A program made the position numbers and the translations under genes. This document shows positions 29,001 through 38,146 of a DNA stretch of 64,000 bases, one piece after another (position 1 is the stretch's first letter; each line of letters starts with the position of its first letter). Below the pieces are notes generated by a model. The model was not told the origin of the DNA. It did not search any database and saw nothing but the letters and a program-made list of their open reading frames with translations. Source of the DNA: Pseudomonas benzenivorans (GTDB lineage Bacteria; Pseudomonadota; Gammaproteobacteria; Pseudomonadales; Pseudomonadaceae); the NCBI RefSeq assembly GCF_024397895.1, contig NZ_CP073346.1, positions 2,170,001 through 2,234,000 of the forward strand. Direction: 5' to 3'.

Positions 29001-29249
29001 TCAGGCGCTCTTGGCTACCGGCTCGATCTCTGCGCGCTGGTCGCGCATCGCCTCCAGGGCGAAGGCGCTGAGGCCTTCGCCGGCGCTGGCATCGATGTGG
29101 GCGTAGAGCGCGACGCGCATCTGCGGGTCCCACTGTTTCTTCAGGTGCACGGCGAAATCCGCCCGTGCCTGGGCGGCATTCGGCTGGGAAGCGAAGAAGG
29201 CGCCGATCTGGTTGGCCATCTTGATCAGTTGCGTGGCGTTCATGCCCAT
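29001..29249 (-). CDS. fdsD: NAD-dependent formate dehydrogenase delta subunit
   Basis: FdsD is a small accessory subunit of the soluble molybdenum formate dehydrogenase. The 82-residue protein has the expected MANQIGAFFASQP...FAVHLKKQWDPQMR pattern. The start could be the ATG at 29249 or the one at 29243. It lies 77 bp downstream of fdsA and ends the operon. Confidence 0.85.
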   Translation of the reverse strand: MGMNATQLIKMANQIGAFFASQPNAAQARADFAVHLKKQWDPQMRVALYAHIDASAGEGLSAFALEAMRDQRAEIEPVAKSA

Positions 29250-29326
29250 CTGCGAACCCCTGTGTGGTCGTAGAGGTGGAAGAAGTACAGCGGCGGGCCA
29301 TCGCCAGGATGGCCCGCCGCCGTCGG

Positions 29327-32170
29327 TCAGAGCTGGGTCACCTTGATCCGCGGCAGGAAGTCGAGCTGCTCCTTGGTGAAGGCCTGGAACTCCTCCTGCC
29401 ACTGCGAAGGCGCCTCGACCTTGCTGACCTGCACCGCGGTGACCTTGTACTCGGGACAGTTGGTCGCCCAGTCCGAGTTGTCGGTGGTGATCACGTTGGC
29501 GCCGGACTCCGGATGGTGGAAGGTGGTGTAGACCACCCCCGGCTGCATCCGCTCGGTCACCACCGCGCGCATCACGGTCTCGCCCGCGCGGCTGTTGATG
29601 CCGACCCAGTCGCCGTTGTTGATGCCACGGTCCTCGGCGTCCACCGGGTGCAGCTCCAGCACGTCCTCGGCGTGCCAGGCACCGTTGTCGGTGCGACGGG
29701 TCTGCGCGCCCACGTTGTACTGCGAGAGGATGCGCCCGGTGGTGAGGATCAGCGGCCGCTTGCGCGAGGTGCGCTCCTCGGTCGGGATGTACTCGGTGAC
29801 CATGAAGCGACCCTTGCCGCGCACGAAGGCGTCCTCGTGCATGATCGGGGTGCCGTCCGGCGCCTCGTCGTTGCACGGCCACTGGATGCTGCCCATGCGA
29901 TCGAGCTTGGCGTAGCTGACGCCGGTGAAGGTCGGGGTCAGGCGGGCGATCTCGTCCATGATCTGCGACGGGTGGGTGTAGTTCATCGGGTAGCCGAGGG
30001 CGTTGGACAGCGCCACGGTCACCTCCCAGTCTTCCTTGCCGGCCAGCGGCGGCATCACCTTGCGCACCGGCGAGATACGCCGCTCGGCGTTGGTGAAGGT
30101 GCCGTTCTTCTCGAGGAACGAAGCGCCCGGCAGGAACACGTGGGCGAACTTGGCGGTTTCGTTGAGGAACAGGTCCTGCACCACCACGCACTCCATTTCC
30201 TTCAGCGCGTCGGTGACGTGCTGGGTGTCCGGGTCGGACTGGGCCGGGTCTTCACCCTGAATGTAGATGCCCTTGAAGGTGCCGGCATGGGCGGCAGCCA
30301 GCATGTTGGGGATGCGCAGGCCCGGCTCGTCGAGCAGGGACACACCCCAAGCCTCTTCGAACAGCGGCCGGATCACCGGGTCGGAGACGTGGCGGTAGCC
30401 CGGCAGCTCATGGGGGAAGGAACCCATGTCGCAGGAACCCTGCACGTTGTTCTGCCCGCGCAGCGGGTTGACGCCGACACCGGCGCGGCCGATGTTGCCG
30501 GTGGCCATGGCCAGGTTGGCGATCGCCATCACGGTGGAGGAACCCTGGCTGTGCTCGGTCACGCCCAGGCCGTAGTAGATCGCCGCGTTGCCACCGGTGG
30601 CGTACAAGCGCGCCGCGGCGCGCACTTCGGCCGCCGGCACGCCGGTGTTGGCCTCCATGGCTTCGGGGCTGTGCCGCTCGTCGGAGACGAAGGCGCGCCA
30701 CTGCTGGAAGTCTTCGGCTTCGCAGCGCTCGGCGACGAAGGCTTCGTCGACCAGGCCCTCGGTGACGATGACGTGGCCCAGGCTGTTGAGCAGGGCGACG
30801 TTGCTGCCGGGGCGCAGCTGCAGGTGGTGCTGGGCCTTGATGTGCGGCGAACGCACCAGGTCGATGCCGCGCGGGTCGGCGACGATCAGCTTGGCGCCCT
30901 CGCGCAGGCGGCGCTTGAGCTGGGAGGCGAACACCGGGTGGCCGTCGGTGGGGTTGGCGCCGATAACCAGCACCACGTCGGCGGCCAGCACCGAGTCGAA
31001 GTCCTGGGTACCGGCCGACTCGCCGAGGGTGACCTTGAGGCCGTAGCCGGTCGGCGAATGGCAGACGCGGGCACAGGTGTCGACGTTGTTGTTGCCGAAG
31101 GCGGCGCGTACCAGCTTCTGCACCAGGTAGGCTTCTTCGTTGGTGCAGCGCGAGGAGGTCAGGCCGCCGACCGCGTTCTGCCCGTACTGCGCCTGGATGT
31201 CCTTGAAGCGCTTGGCGGCGTAGCCGATCGCCTCGTCCCAGCTGACGGTGCGCCAGGGCTGGTCGATGCTGTCGCGGATCATCGGCGCCTTGATGCGGTC
31301 CGGGTGGGTGGCGTAGCCCCAGGCGAAGCGGCCCTTGACGCAGGAGTGGCCGTGGTTGGCGTGGCCATCCTTGTTCGGCACCATGCGCACCACTTCGTTG
31401 CCCTTGACCTCGGCCTTGAACGAGCAGCCGACGCCGCAATAGGCGCAGGTGGTGGTGACGCTGCGCTCGGCCTGGCCCATCTCGATCACCGACTTCTCCA
31501 TCAGCGTGGCGGTCGGGCAGGCCTGCACGCAGGCGCCGCAGGACACGCACTCGGAGTCGAGGAAGTCCTCGTCCTGGCTGGCGGCCACGCGCGAGTCGAA
31601 GCCGCGGCCGTCGATGGTCAGGGCGAAGGTGCCTTGCACCTCCTCACAGGCGCGCACGCAGCGGTTGCAGACGATGCACTTGGCGGGGTCGTAGCTGAAA
31701 TAGGGGTTGGACTCGTCCTTGGGCTCGGCCAGGTGGGTCTTCACCGGGTCGTAGCGCACTTCGCGCAGGCCGACCACGCCGGCCATGTCCTGCAGCTCGC
31801 AGTTGCCGTTGGCCGAACAGGTCAGGCAGTCCAGCGGGTGGTCGGAGATGTACAGCTCCATGGTGCCGCGGCGCAGCTCGGCCAGCTTCGGGCTCTGCGT
31901 GCGGACCTTCATGCCCGGCTCCACCGGGGTGGTGCAGGAGGCCGGGAAGCCGCGGCGGCCTTCGATTTCCACGGTGCACAGGCGGCAGGAGCCGAACGGC
32001 TCGAGGCTGTCGCTGGCGCACAGCTTGGGCACCGAAATGCCGGCTTCCTGGGCCGCGCGCATCACCGAGGTGCCGGCCGGCACGGTGATGGCGTTGCCGT
32101 CGATTTCCACCGTTACCGGGGCACCGGTGCGGGCGGGGGTTCCATAGTCGAGCTCACGATACAGGGCCAT
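29327..32170 (-). CDS. fdsA: NAD-dependent formate dehydrogenase alpha subunit (Mo, Fe-S)
   Basis: FdsA is the catalytic subunit oxidising formate to CO2 at a molybdopterin site. The 947-residue protein has an N-terminal [2Fe-2S] ferredoxin domain (Cys in CASDSLEPFGSCRLC), a His-Cys3 [4Fe-4S] motif (HPLDCLTCSANGNC), two [4Fe-4S] sets (CIVCNRCVRAC and CVSCGACVQAC), the molybdopterin-domain cluster CAYCGVGC and the Mo-ligand Cys in CARVCHSPTGYG. It uses Cys, not selenocysteine. GGAGG precedes the ATG and fdsB ends 15 bp upstream. Confidence 0.95.
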   Translation of the reverse strand: MALYRELDYGTPARTGAPVTVEIDGNAITVPAGTSVMRAAQEAGISVPKLCASDSLEPFGSCRLCTVEIEGRRGFPASCTTPVEPGMKVRTQSPKLAELRRGTMELYISDHPLDCLTCSANGNCELQDMAGVVGLREVRYDPVKTHLAEPKDESNPYFSYDPAKCIVCNRCVRACEEVQGTFALTIDGRGFDSRVAASQDEDFLDSECVSCGACVQACPTATLMEKSVIEMGQAERSVTTTCAYCGVGCSFKAEVKGNEVVRMVPNKDGHANHGHSCVKGRFAWGYATHPDRIKAPMIRDSIDQPWRTVSWDEAIGYAAKRFKDIQAQYGQNAVGGLTSSRCTNEEAYLVQKLVRAAFGNNNVDTCARVCHSPTGYGLKVTLGESAGTQDFDSVLAADVVLVIGANPTDGHPVFASQLKRRLREGAKLIVADPRGIDLVRSPHIKAQHHLQLRPGSNVALLNSLGHVIVTEGLVDEAFVAERCEAEDFQQWRAFVSDERHSPEAMEANTGVPAAEVRAAARLYATGGNAAIYYGLGVTEHSQGSSTVMAIANLAMATGNIGRAGVGVNPLRGQNNVQGSCDMGSFPHELPGYRHVSDPVIRPLFEEAWGVSLLDEPGLRIPNMLAAAHAGTFKGIYIQGEDPAQSDPDTQHVTDALKEMECVVVQDLFLNETAKFAHVFLPGASFLEKNGTFTNAERRISPVRKVMPPLAGKEDWEVTVALSNALGYPMNYTHPSQIMDEIARLTPTFTGVSYAKLDRMGSIQWPCNDEAPDGTPIMHEDAFVRGKGRFMVTEYIPTEERTSRKRPLILTTGRILSQYNVGAQTRRTDNGAWHAEDVLELHPVDAEDRGINNGDWVGINSRAGETVMRAVVTERMQPGVVYTTFHHPESGANVITTDNSDWATNCPEYKVTAVQVSKVEAPSQWQEEFQAFTKEQLDFLPRIKVTQL

Positions 32171-32185
32171 GACGACGCCTCCGGA

Positions 32186-33775
32186 TCAGCGGGCTTCGGT
32201 GGCGTCTTGCGACGCCCCGAAGTCCTCGGGAAAGTGGTTGATGGCGCTGAGCACCGGGTAGGGTGTCATGCCGCCGAGGGCGCACAGCGAGGCCCCGAGC
32301 ATGGTGTCGCAGAGACTCTTGAGCAGCTCGATGCGACCCGGCTGCGGGCCTTCGGAGCGGGCCACGATGATCTGGTCGAGCAGTTCCTCGCCGCGGGTCG
32401 AACCGATCCGGCACGGCGTGCACTTGCCGCACGATTCCACGGCGCAGAACTCCATGGCGTAGCGGGCCATGTCGGCCATGTCCACCGTATCGTCGAATAC
32501 GACTATGCCGCCGTGGCCGAGCACCGCGCCGAGGGCGGCGAAGGCCTCGTAATCCAGCGGGGTGTCGAACTGCGACTCCGGCAGGTAGGCGCCCAGCGGG
32601 CCGCCGACCTGCACCGCGCGGATCGGCCGGCCACTGGCCGAACCGCCGCCGTATTCATACAGCAACTCGCGCAGGGTGACGCCGAAGGCCTTCTCGATCA
32701 GGCCGCCACGGGCGATGTTGCCAGTCAGCTGGATCGGCAGGGTGCCGAGCGAGCGGCCCATGCCGTAGTCCTTGTAGTAGGCACCACCCTTGTCGAGGAT
32801 GATCGGCACCGAGGCCAGGGAGATCACGTTGTTGATCACCGTCGGCTGGCCGAACAGGCCCTCGATGGCCGGCAGCGGCGGCTTCGGCCGCACGGTGCCG
32901 CGCTTGCCTTCGAGGCTTTCCAGCAGCGCGGTTTCCTCGCCACAGATGTAGGCGCCGGCGCCGCGACGCAGCTCCAGGTGGAAGGCCTTGCCGCTGCCGA
33001 GCACGTCGTCGCCCAGGTAGCCGGCGGCGTAGGCGCTGGCGATGGTGGCGTTGAGCGTGGCCTCCGCATGGGGGTACTCGGAACGCAGGTAGATGTAACC
33101 CATGGTGGCGCCGACGGCGAGACCGGCGATGGTCATGCCCTCGATCAGCACGTAGGGGTCGTCTTCCATCACCATGCGGTCGGAGAAGGTGCCCGAGTCG
33201 CCTTCGTCGGCGTTGCAGACGATGTACTTCTGTGCGGCCTCGCAGCCGGCCACGGTGCGCCACTTGATGCCGGTGGGGAAGGCCGCGCCGCCACGGCCGC
33301 GCAGGCCGGACTCGGTGACTTCGGCGACGATCGCCTCGGGCTGCATGGTCAGCGCGCGCTTGAGGCCACGGTAGCCGTCATGGGCGATATAGTCGTCCAG
33401 CGACAGCGGGTCGGTGATGCCGGCGCGGGCGAAGGTCAGGCGCTCCTGGCGCTTGAGGTAATCGATCTCCTCGGTCAGGCCATGGCCCAGGGCATGTTCC
33501 TTGCCCTCGAGGAAGCCGGCGTCGAACAGCCCCGCCACGTCCTTGGTCTTGACCGGGCCATAGGCCACGCGACCGGCCGGGGTGCTGACCTCGACCATCG
33601 GCTCGAGCCAGAACAGCCCGCGCGAGCCATTGCGCACCAGCTTGATGTCCAGGTTGCGCGCCTTGGCCTCGGCGGCGATGGCCTGGGCCACGCGGTCCGC
33701 GCCCAGGCTCAGGGCGGTGGCGTCGCGGGGGACGTATACGGTCAGGGTGCCTGCACTCATCTTCGCCTCGCTCAT
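32186..33775 (-). CDS. fdsB: NAD-dependent formate dehydrogenase beta subunit (NuoF-like)
   Basis: FdsB carries FMN and a [4Fe-4S] cluster and passes electrons to NAD+. The 529-residue protein has an N-terminal thioredoxin-like extension (about 1-120), the FMN/NADH-binding GLRGRGGAAFPTGIKW, ADEGDSGTFSDRM, GAGAYICGEETALLESLEGK and the cluster motif ESCGKCTPCRIG. Its ATG overlaps the fdsG stop by four bases. Confidence 0.95.
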   Translation of the reverse strand: MSEAKMSAGTLTVYVPRDATALSLGADRVAQAIAAEAKARNLDIKLVRNGSRGLFWLEPMVEVSTPAGRVAYGPVKTKDVAGLFDAGFLEGKEHALGHGLTEEIDYLKRQERLTFARAGITDPLSLDDYIAHDGYRGLKRALTMQPEAIVAEVTESGLRGRGGAAFPTGIKWRTVAGCEAAQKYIVCNADEGDSGTFSDRMVMEDDPYVLIEGMTIAGLAVGATMGYIYLRSEYPHAEATLNATIASAYAAGYLGDDVLGSGKAFHLELRRGAGAYICGEETALLESLEGKRGTVRPKPPLPAIEGLFGQPTVINNVISLASVPIILDKGGAYYKDYGMGRSLGTLPIQLTGNIARGGLIEKAFGVTLRELLYEYGGGSASGRPIRAVQVGGPLGAYLPESQFDTPLDYEAFAALGAVLGHGGIVVFDDTVDMADMARYAMEFCAVESCGKCTPCRIGSTRGEELLDQIIVARSEGPQPGRIELLKSLCDTMLGASLCALGGMTPYPVLSAINHFPEDFGASQDATEAR

Positions 33776-34266
33776 GCCTTTGCCTCCTGTTCTGCCAGCA
33801 GGGCCAGCAGGCCCTCGGCGTCGACCCGCCCGTGCAGCTCGCCGTTGAGCATGGCGTTCGGCGCACAGGCGCAGTTGCCCAGGCAGTACACCGCCTCGAA
33901 GGTCAGGCTACCGTCCTCGCGGGTCTCGCCCAGCTCCAGGCCGAGCTTGTTCTGCAGCTCCGCGGTCAGCGCCTTGACGCCCATCGACTGGCAGGCCTCG
34001 GCCTGGCACAGCTTGAGGTGCTGGCGACCGGGCGGGCTGGCGCGGAAGTCGTGGTAGAAGCTGACCACCCCGTGCACCTCGGCGCGCGACAGGCAGAGTT
34101 CCTCGGCGATCATCGGCAGCAGCTCGGGCGGTACGGCGCCGAGACGGTCCTGGATGTCATGGAGGATGGGTAGCAGGGCGCCGGGTTGACCACGGTGCGC
34201 GGCCAGTACCTCACGGGTAACGGCCTGGCACTGCTCGGGGTCGAAGCGCTGGGGAAGAGTGGCCAT
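33772..34266 (-). CDS. fdsG: NAD-dependent formate dehydrogenase gamma subunit (NuoE-like)
   Basis: FdsG is the [2Fe-2S] thioredoxin-fold subunit that works with FdsB. The 164-residue protein has the four cluster Cys in CQAEACQSMG and CLGNCACAPN and the family N-terminus (LLPILHDIQDRLGAVPPE, LSRAEVHGVVSFYHDFR). It is the first gene of fdsGBA-D and divergent from the FdsR-like regulator. Confidence 0.95.
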   Translation of the reverse strand: MATLPQRFDPEQCQAVTREVLAAHRGQPGALLPILHDIQDRLGAVPPELLPMIAEELCLSRAEVHGVVSFYHDFRASPPGRQHLKLCQAEACQSMGVKALTAELQNKLGLELGETREDGSLTFEAVYCLGNCACAPNAMLNGELHGRVDAEGLLALLAEQEAKA

Positions 34267-34469
34267 GTACGATGCTCCAGCCGGCAGGCTTAGCCGGTGC
34301 TGTCGGGGAGATGACTCGGTCCATTCACGGTTAGATGGGCCGGTTATCTCTGGCGGCGCCTATCGGCTCGCCACATATGAAATAAAGTTCTTATACTCGG
34401 ACGCAGAAAAGCCCCGATGAGGCAAAGTATCATGGGCTACCCCTCGATCAAATATGAAGTCCAGAGCAT
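34267..34469. promoter_or_regulatory. Divergent promoter region of fds operon and FdsR-like gene
   Basis: This 203-bp gap contains an AT-rich core (34,371-34,400) with ATGAAATAAAGTTCTTATAC, suitable for promoter elements. CATATGAAAT (34374) and GCATATGATC (34467) are short repeated ATATGA-type sequences that a regulator could read. No defined operator could be assigned. Confidence 0.35.
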
Positions 34470-35558
34470 ATGATCCGTATCGAAATCCAACCGCGCTGGC
34501 GTTTCCACCAAAAAGACGGCAGCAGCCTCGATCCCCAGGGCCTGGCCCTGCTCCAGGCGGTACACGACACCGGCAAGCTGACCGAGGCCGCCGCCCGGGT
34601 CGGCTACTCCTATCGGCACGCCTGGAACCTGCTGGGCAAGTGGCAGGAGTTCTTCGGCAGCCCGCTGATCGACCTGGAGCGCGGCAAGGGTGCGCGCCTG
34701 GCCCCCCTCGGCGAGAAACTGCTGTGGGCCGACCAACGGATACGCGCGCGTCTGTCGCCGCAGCTGGACAACCTCGCCGGCGAGCTGGAGCTGGAGCTCA
34801 ACCGCGTGCTGCAGGCCAGCAACCCCGGCCTGCGCATCCACGCCAGCCACGGGTTCGCCGTGGCCGCCCTGCGCGAGTGGCTGGAGCAGGATCAGAACCG
34901 CCAATGGGACGTGCAGTTCCGCAGCGGCAGCGAGGCGATGATCGCCCTGCACCGGCGCGAATGCGAGGTGGCCGGCCTGCACGTGCCCTGCGGCCCACTG
35001 GGCGCCCTGGCCATGAGCCGGATCCAGCCCTGGCTGCGCCCCGACCACCACATCATCACCTTCGTCAGGCGCACCCAGGGCTTGATCCTCGCCCCCGGCA
35101 ATCCGCACCAGGTGCAGGGCCTGGGCGACCTGCTGAGCGGCAAACTGCGCTTCGTCAACCGCGAGCAAGGCTCCGGCACCCGCACCCTGCTCGAGAGCCT
35201 GCTGCGCCGGGAGAACCTGGACAGCGCGGCGATCAACGGTTTCTACAACGAGGAGTTCACCCACGCGGCAGTGGCGGCCTACGTGGCCAGCGGCATGGCC
35301 GACGCCGGCTTCGGCGTCGAGGCGGCGGCGCGTCAGTTCGGCCTGACCTTCATTCCCATGGCCCGCGAGCACTATTGCCTGCTGTGCCGCGAGGACAGCC
35401 TCGGCCTGCCGGCCATGGCCGCGCTGCTCAAGGTGCTGCAGAACCCGGAGTTCCAGGCGCAGATCAGTCAACTGCCGGGCTACGCCCTGAGCCGCCCCGG
35501 CGACGTGCTGCCGCTGGCCCAGGCGCTGGATCAGTGGCGCAAGGAGGCGCTGCTGTGA
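34470..35558 (+). CDS. fdsR: ModE-HTH / periplasmic-binding-fold regulator (FdsR-like)
   Basis: The 362-residue protein has an N-terminal LysR/ModE-like helix-turn-helix (LLQAVHDTGKLTEAAARVGY, SYRHAWNLLGKWQEFFG) at about 25-65 and a C-terminal PBP-like domain (about 110-340: RFVNREQGSGTRTLLESLL, GMADAGFGVEAAAR), the family that binds molybdate or tungstate-like ligands. In Cupriavidus a regulator of this type, FdsR, controls the fds operon. Its divergent position next to fdsG supports the same role. Confidence 0.82.
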   Translation: MIRIEIQPRWRFHQKDGSSLDPQGLALLQAVHDTGKLTEAAARVGYSYRHAWNLLGKWQEFFGSPLIDLERGKGARLAPLGEKLLWADQRIRARLSPQLDNLAGELELELNRVLQASNPGLRIHASHGFAVAALREWLEQDQNRQWDVQFRSGSEAMIALHRRECEVAGLHVPCGPLGALAMSRIQPWLRPDHHIITFVRRTQGLILAPGNPHQVQGLGDLLSGKLRFVNREQGSGTRTLLESLLRRENLDSAAINGFYNEEFTHAAVAAYVASGMADAGFGVEAAARQFGLTFIPMAREHYCLLCREDSLGLPAMAALLKVLQNPEFQAQISQLPGYALSRPGDVLPLAQALDQWRKEALL

Positions 35559-35637
35559 CCCTGGCCCGCCCACTGACCATGGCCAGCGAAGGGGCGGCCT
35601 GAGTACAATCACGCCCTCCCCACTTGAGGCCAGATGC

Positions 35638-36546
35638 ATGCGCGGACGCTGGCGACTCGGTCTTCTCCTTCTCTGCAGCTTCAGCGCGGCCTTCGCCCGT
35701 GGCGACGTGCGGGTCTGCCAGCACGATCCCAGCAAGTACGCCTACCGGATCGAGCTGAGCAACCTGATTCTCGCCCGCACCGCAGCGCGCTATGGCGAGC
35801 GCCGCATCATCCCCAGCGAGGCCGCCGACCCGAGTCAGGACCGCTGCCTGGCCATGCTGCGCGAGGGCCTGGTGGACCTGGCCTATGTGCCGCCGACCGA
35901 CGAGCGCCTGCGCAAATTCCGGGTGCTGCCCTTCGACCTGCACAACGGCATGCTCGGCTATCGCGTGCTGCTGATCCGCCGCGACGACGCCGCTCGCTTT
36001 GCCCGGGTCCGCAGCCTCGACGACCTGCGCCAGCTGCGCGGCGGCTTCGGCAAGCACTGGGGCGATTTCCCCCTGTTCGATCGCAACCGCCTGCCGGTGG
36101 TCGGCGTGGCCAACCCCGATAACCTGCTGCCGATGCTCAGCCGCGGCCGTTTCGATTACTACCACCGCGGCCTGCATGAGGCCTGGCGGGAGCTGGAGGC
36201 GCATCAAGAGGCGCATCCCGGGCTGATGGTCGAGCCGCACCTGGCGCTGGTCTATGACCTGCCGGTGTTCTTCACCTTCAACCTTCAGGACGAGGAGCTG
36301 CAGCAGCGTTTTCGCGAAGGCCTGGAGCAGATCCGCGCCGACGGCAGCTTCCGCGCGCTGTTCCTCGCACACTTCGGCCAGCTGGTCGAGATGGCGCGCC
36401 TGCACGCGCGCACCCTGCTGCCCATCGATCACCCCAGCGCCACGGGCCTGCCCGCGCCGGACAGCAGCCTGTGGCTGCGGGCACCTGAACGCGCTCACGA
36501 CAGCCGGGCGTCAACCGACGAACAGCGTTCGAGCAACGCCCCCTGA
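35638..36546 (+). CDS. Periplasmic solute-binding-type protein
   Basis: The 302-residue protein has a short signal peptide (about 1-20, ending AFA) and a type II periplasmic-binding fold related to amino-acid-type (SBP_bac_3) binding proteins. Two Cys near the N-terminus (CQHDPSKY, QDRCLAM) could form a disulfide. There is no permease nearby, so it may act as a sensor or an orphan receptor. TTGAGG precedes the start, 79 bp after fdsR. A link to formate or molybdate is only positional. Confidence 0.6.
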   Translation: MRGRWRLGLLLLCSFSAAFARGDVRVCQHDPSKYAYRIELSNLILARTAARYGERRIIPSEAADPSQDRCLAMLREGLVDLAYVPPTDERLRKFRVLPFDLHNGMLGYRVLLIRRDDAARFARVRSLDDLRQLRGGFGKHWGDFPLFDRNRLPVVGVANPDNLLPMLSRGRFDYYHRGLHEAWRELEAHQEAHPGLMVEPHLALVYDLPVFFTFNLQDEELQQRFREGLEQIRADGSFRALFLAHFGQLVEMARLHARTLLPIDHPSATGLPAPDSSLWLRAPERAHDSRASTDEQRSSNAP

Positions 36547-36749
36547 ATAGCCAGTACCGAGATGCGGAAAACCGCCACTTCCTGGCCAGACCAAGCTGCC
36601 TCTGACCCACCAATTTCGCCGAAGTTCTGCCCATAAAACAAATATTTGCGATATGCGAGCAAAGTCGTGCAGCTCGTCGGCAGAGGCTTGCGCAGACCTC
36701 CGGACGGCCCGAGGATCGCCGCCATGTTCACCAGGAGGTTCTCCCAGCC

Positions 36750-37226
36750 ATGAAGTACTTCTCGATCCTTATGCTGTCCCTGAGCCTGGCCAGCGGCACG
36801 GCACTGGCCGGCACCAGCGAAGCCGGCGTCGGCGGCGCCCTGGGCGGGGTGCTGGGCGCCGTGGTCGGCCAGCAGGTCGGCGGCAATACCGGCGCGGCCA
36901 TCGGTGCCGGGGTCGGCGGCGCGGCCGGCAGTGCGGTCGGCGCCGACCGCCGCAATCGCACCGAGGCTGCCATCGGCGGCGCCCTGGGCGGGGCCGGTGG
37001 CAACGTCATCGGTCGCCAGGTCGGCGGCTCCACCGGCGCCCTGATCGGCGCCGCGCTGGGTGGTGGCGGCGGCGGTGCCCTGGGCAACTACTATGGCAAC
37101 AAGAGCCGTTACGACGACGATCGCCGCCACTACCGCGACGACCATCATCACGGCCACCGCCACCATCGTCACAAGCGCCACAAGCACCGCGGCTGGCACC
37201 ATGGGCACGACCACGACGACGACTGA
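36750..37226 (+). CDS. Secreted glycine-zipper protein with His-rich tail (copy 1)
   Basis: The 158-residue protein has a signal peptide (about 1-21), then glycine-zipper repeats (GGALGGVLGAVVGQQVGG-like, about 27-112) as in membrane-inserting outer-envelope proteins. The tail from about 118 is rich in His, Arg, Lys and Asp (HHHGHRHHRHK). AGGAGG lies 11 bases before the ATG. A close homologue follows directly. The His tail could bind metal ions; function unknown. Confidence 0.75.
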   Translation: MKYFSILMLSLSLASGTALAGTSEAGVGGALGGVLGAVVGQQVGGNTGAAIGAGVGGAAGSAVGADRRNRTEAAIGGALGGAGGNVIGRQVGGSTGALIGAALGGGGGGALGNYYGNKSRYDDDRRHYRDDHHHGHRHHRHKRHKHRGWHHGHDHDDD

Positions 37227-37282
37227 AACTGAGCGTGCTCGCCGCCATTGCAGCCTCCCAACATCCTATTGAGATCGATCCT

Positions 37283-37735
37283 ATGCGCACATTCGTTTCC
37301 GCTCTGGCCTTGGCCGCCCTGCTGGCCCCGGCCGCCTTCGCCGGCGACAGCACCAAGGTCGCCATCGGCGCCGGCGTCGGCGGCGCCCTGGGCAACGTCA
37401 TCGGCCAGCAGGTCGGCGGCAGCACCGGCGCGGCCGTGGGCGCCGGTCTCGGCGGTGCTGCGGGCGGGGTGATCACCGCCCGCGACGGCAACAAGACCGA
37501 GGCCGCCCTGGGCGGCGGCCTGGGCGCCGCCGGCGGTTCGGTGATCGGCGGCAAGCTCGGCGGCAGCACCGGCTCGACCATCGGCGCCGGCCTGGGTGGC
37601 GCCGCCGGCGGCGCACTGGGCAACGTGCTGGCCAACGACGGCCGCCGGGACGACCGTGGCCATTACCACGACGGCCATCACCACTCCCACGGCCACAAGC
37701 ACAAGAAACACAAACACAAACACAAACACCACTGA
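37283..37735 (+). CDS. Secreted glycine-zipper protein with His/Lys-rich tail (copy 2)
   Basis: The 150-residue protein has the same plan as its neighbour: signal peptide (about 1-20), glycine-zipper repeats to about 118, then a tail HYHDGHHHSHGHKHKKHK. The tail is encoded by CACAAA/CACAAG hexamer repeats. The last 129 bases are duplicated at 38147-38265 with one hexamer fewer. Together with the upstream gene it is an old tandem gene duplication. Confidence 0.78.
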   Translation: MRTFVSALALAALLAPAAFAGDSTKVAIGAGVGGALGNVIGQQVGGSTGAAVGAGLGGAAGGVITARDGNKTEAALGGGLGAAGGSVIGGKLGGSTGSTIGAGLGGAAGGALGNVLANDGRRDDRGHYHDGHHHSHGHKHKKHKHKHKHH

Positions 37736-37754
37736 GTCCCGCGACCCCGACGTG

Positions 37755-37780
37755 AAAAGCCCGCCTGATGCGGGCTTTTT
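37755..37780. terminator. Bidirectional terminator, copy 1
   Basis: AAAAGCCCGC-ctgat-GCGGGCTTTTT, 20 bp after the glycine-zipper gene. Confidence 0.85.
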
Positions 37781-37794
37781 GCTGTCTGTTCGCT

Positions 37795-38146
37795 TCAGCT
37801 GGCCAGCCGCAGCCGGTCCGGCTCATCCAGGCGCTGCAGCAACACCGCGCGCGCCTTGTCGCGCAGCTTGATCGCATCCAGCCACTCGTGACCGTCCGCC
37901 AGCAGGTGCCCGCAGAGGTCGACCCGCACCTCGCCGCGATGGGGGAACCACTGGCCGTCGCGCAGCACCATGCGCGTGCCGCCCAGGGCCACCGGCAGCA
38001 ACGGCACGTCGGCCCGCGCGGCGAGGACGAAGGCGCCCATGCGGAATGGCTGCAGCCCCGGCTCGCGACTCAGGGTGCCCTCGGGGAAGAACACCAGCGA
38101 TTGGCCGGCGTCCAGGATCGCGGCCAGGGCCTCGGCATCGGCGGCG
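37795..38146 (-). pseudogene. Orphan C-terminal fragment of the acyltransferase gene
   Basis: About 117 codons identical, except for one base, to the end of the large gene at 38325-41162. They encode the PlsC part FFPEGTLSREPG onward and the natural stop at 37795. No start or upstream domains remain. On the minus strand the frame runs through the antisense of the duplicated His-rich tail, so any product would be a meaningless fusion. It results from the tandem duplication. Confidence 0.9.

Larger units (their letters stand above)
37611..38146. repeat. Tandem duplication, copy 1 (about 536 bp)
   Basis: Contains the 3' 125 bases of the glycine-zipper gene, the terminator and the last about 350 bases of the converging acyltransferase gene. 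It repeats as 38147-38676 with four base differences and one 6-bp (CACAAA) length difference. The junction lies at short GGCGGCG/CTGGGCA microhomology found in both genes. Confidence 0.95.

Noticed and set aside
29264..34057. Very long open frame (about 1,600 codons) on the plus strand, antisense to fdsA, fdsB and fdsG
   Set aside because: It mirrors three genes with unmistakable motifs; its product is Val/Gly/Ala/His-rich low-complexity sequence typical of antisense frames in high-GC DNA.
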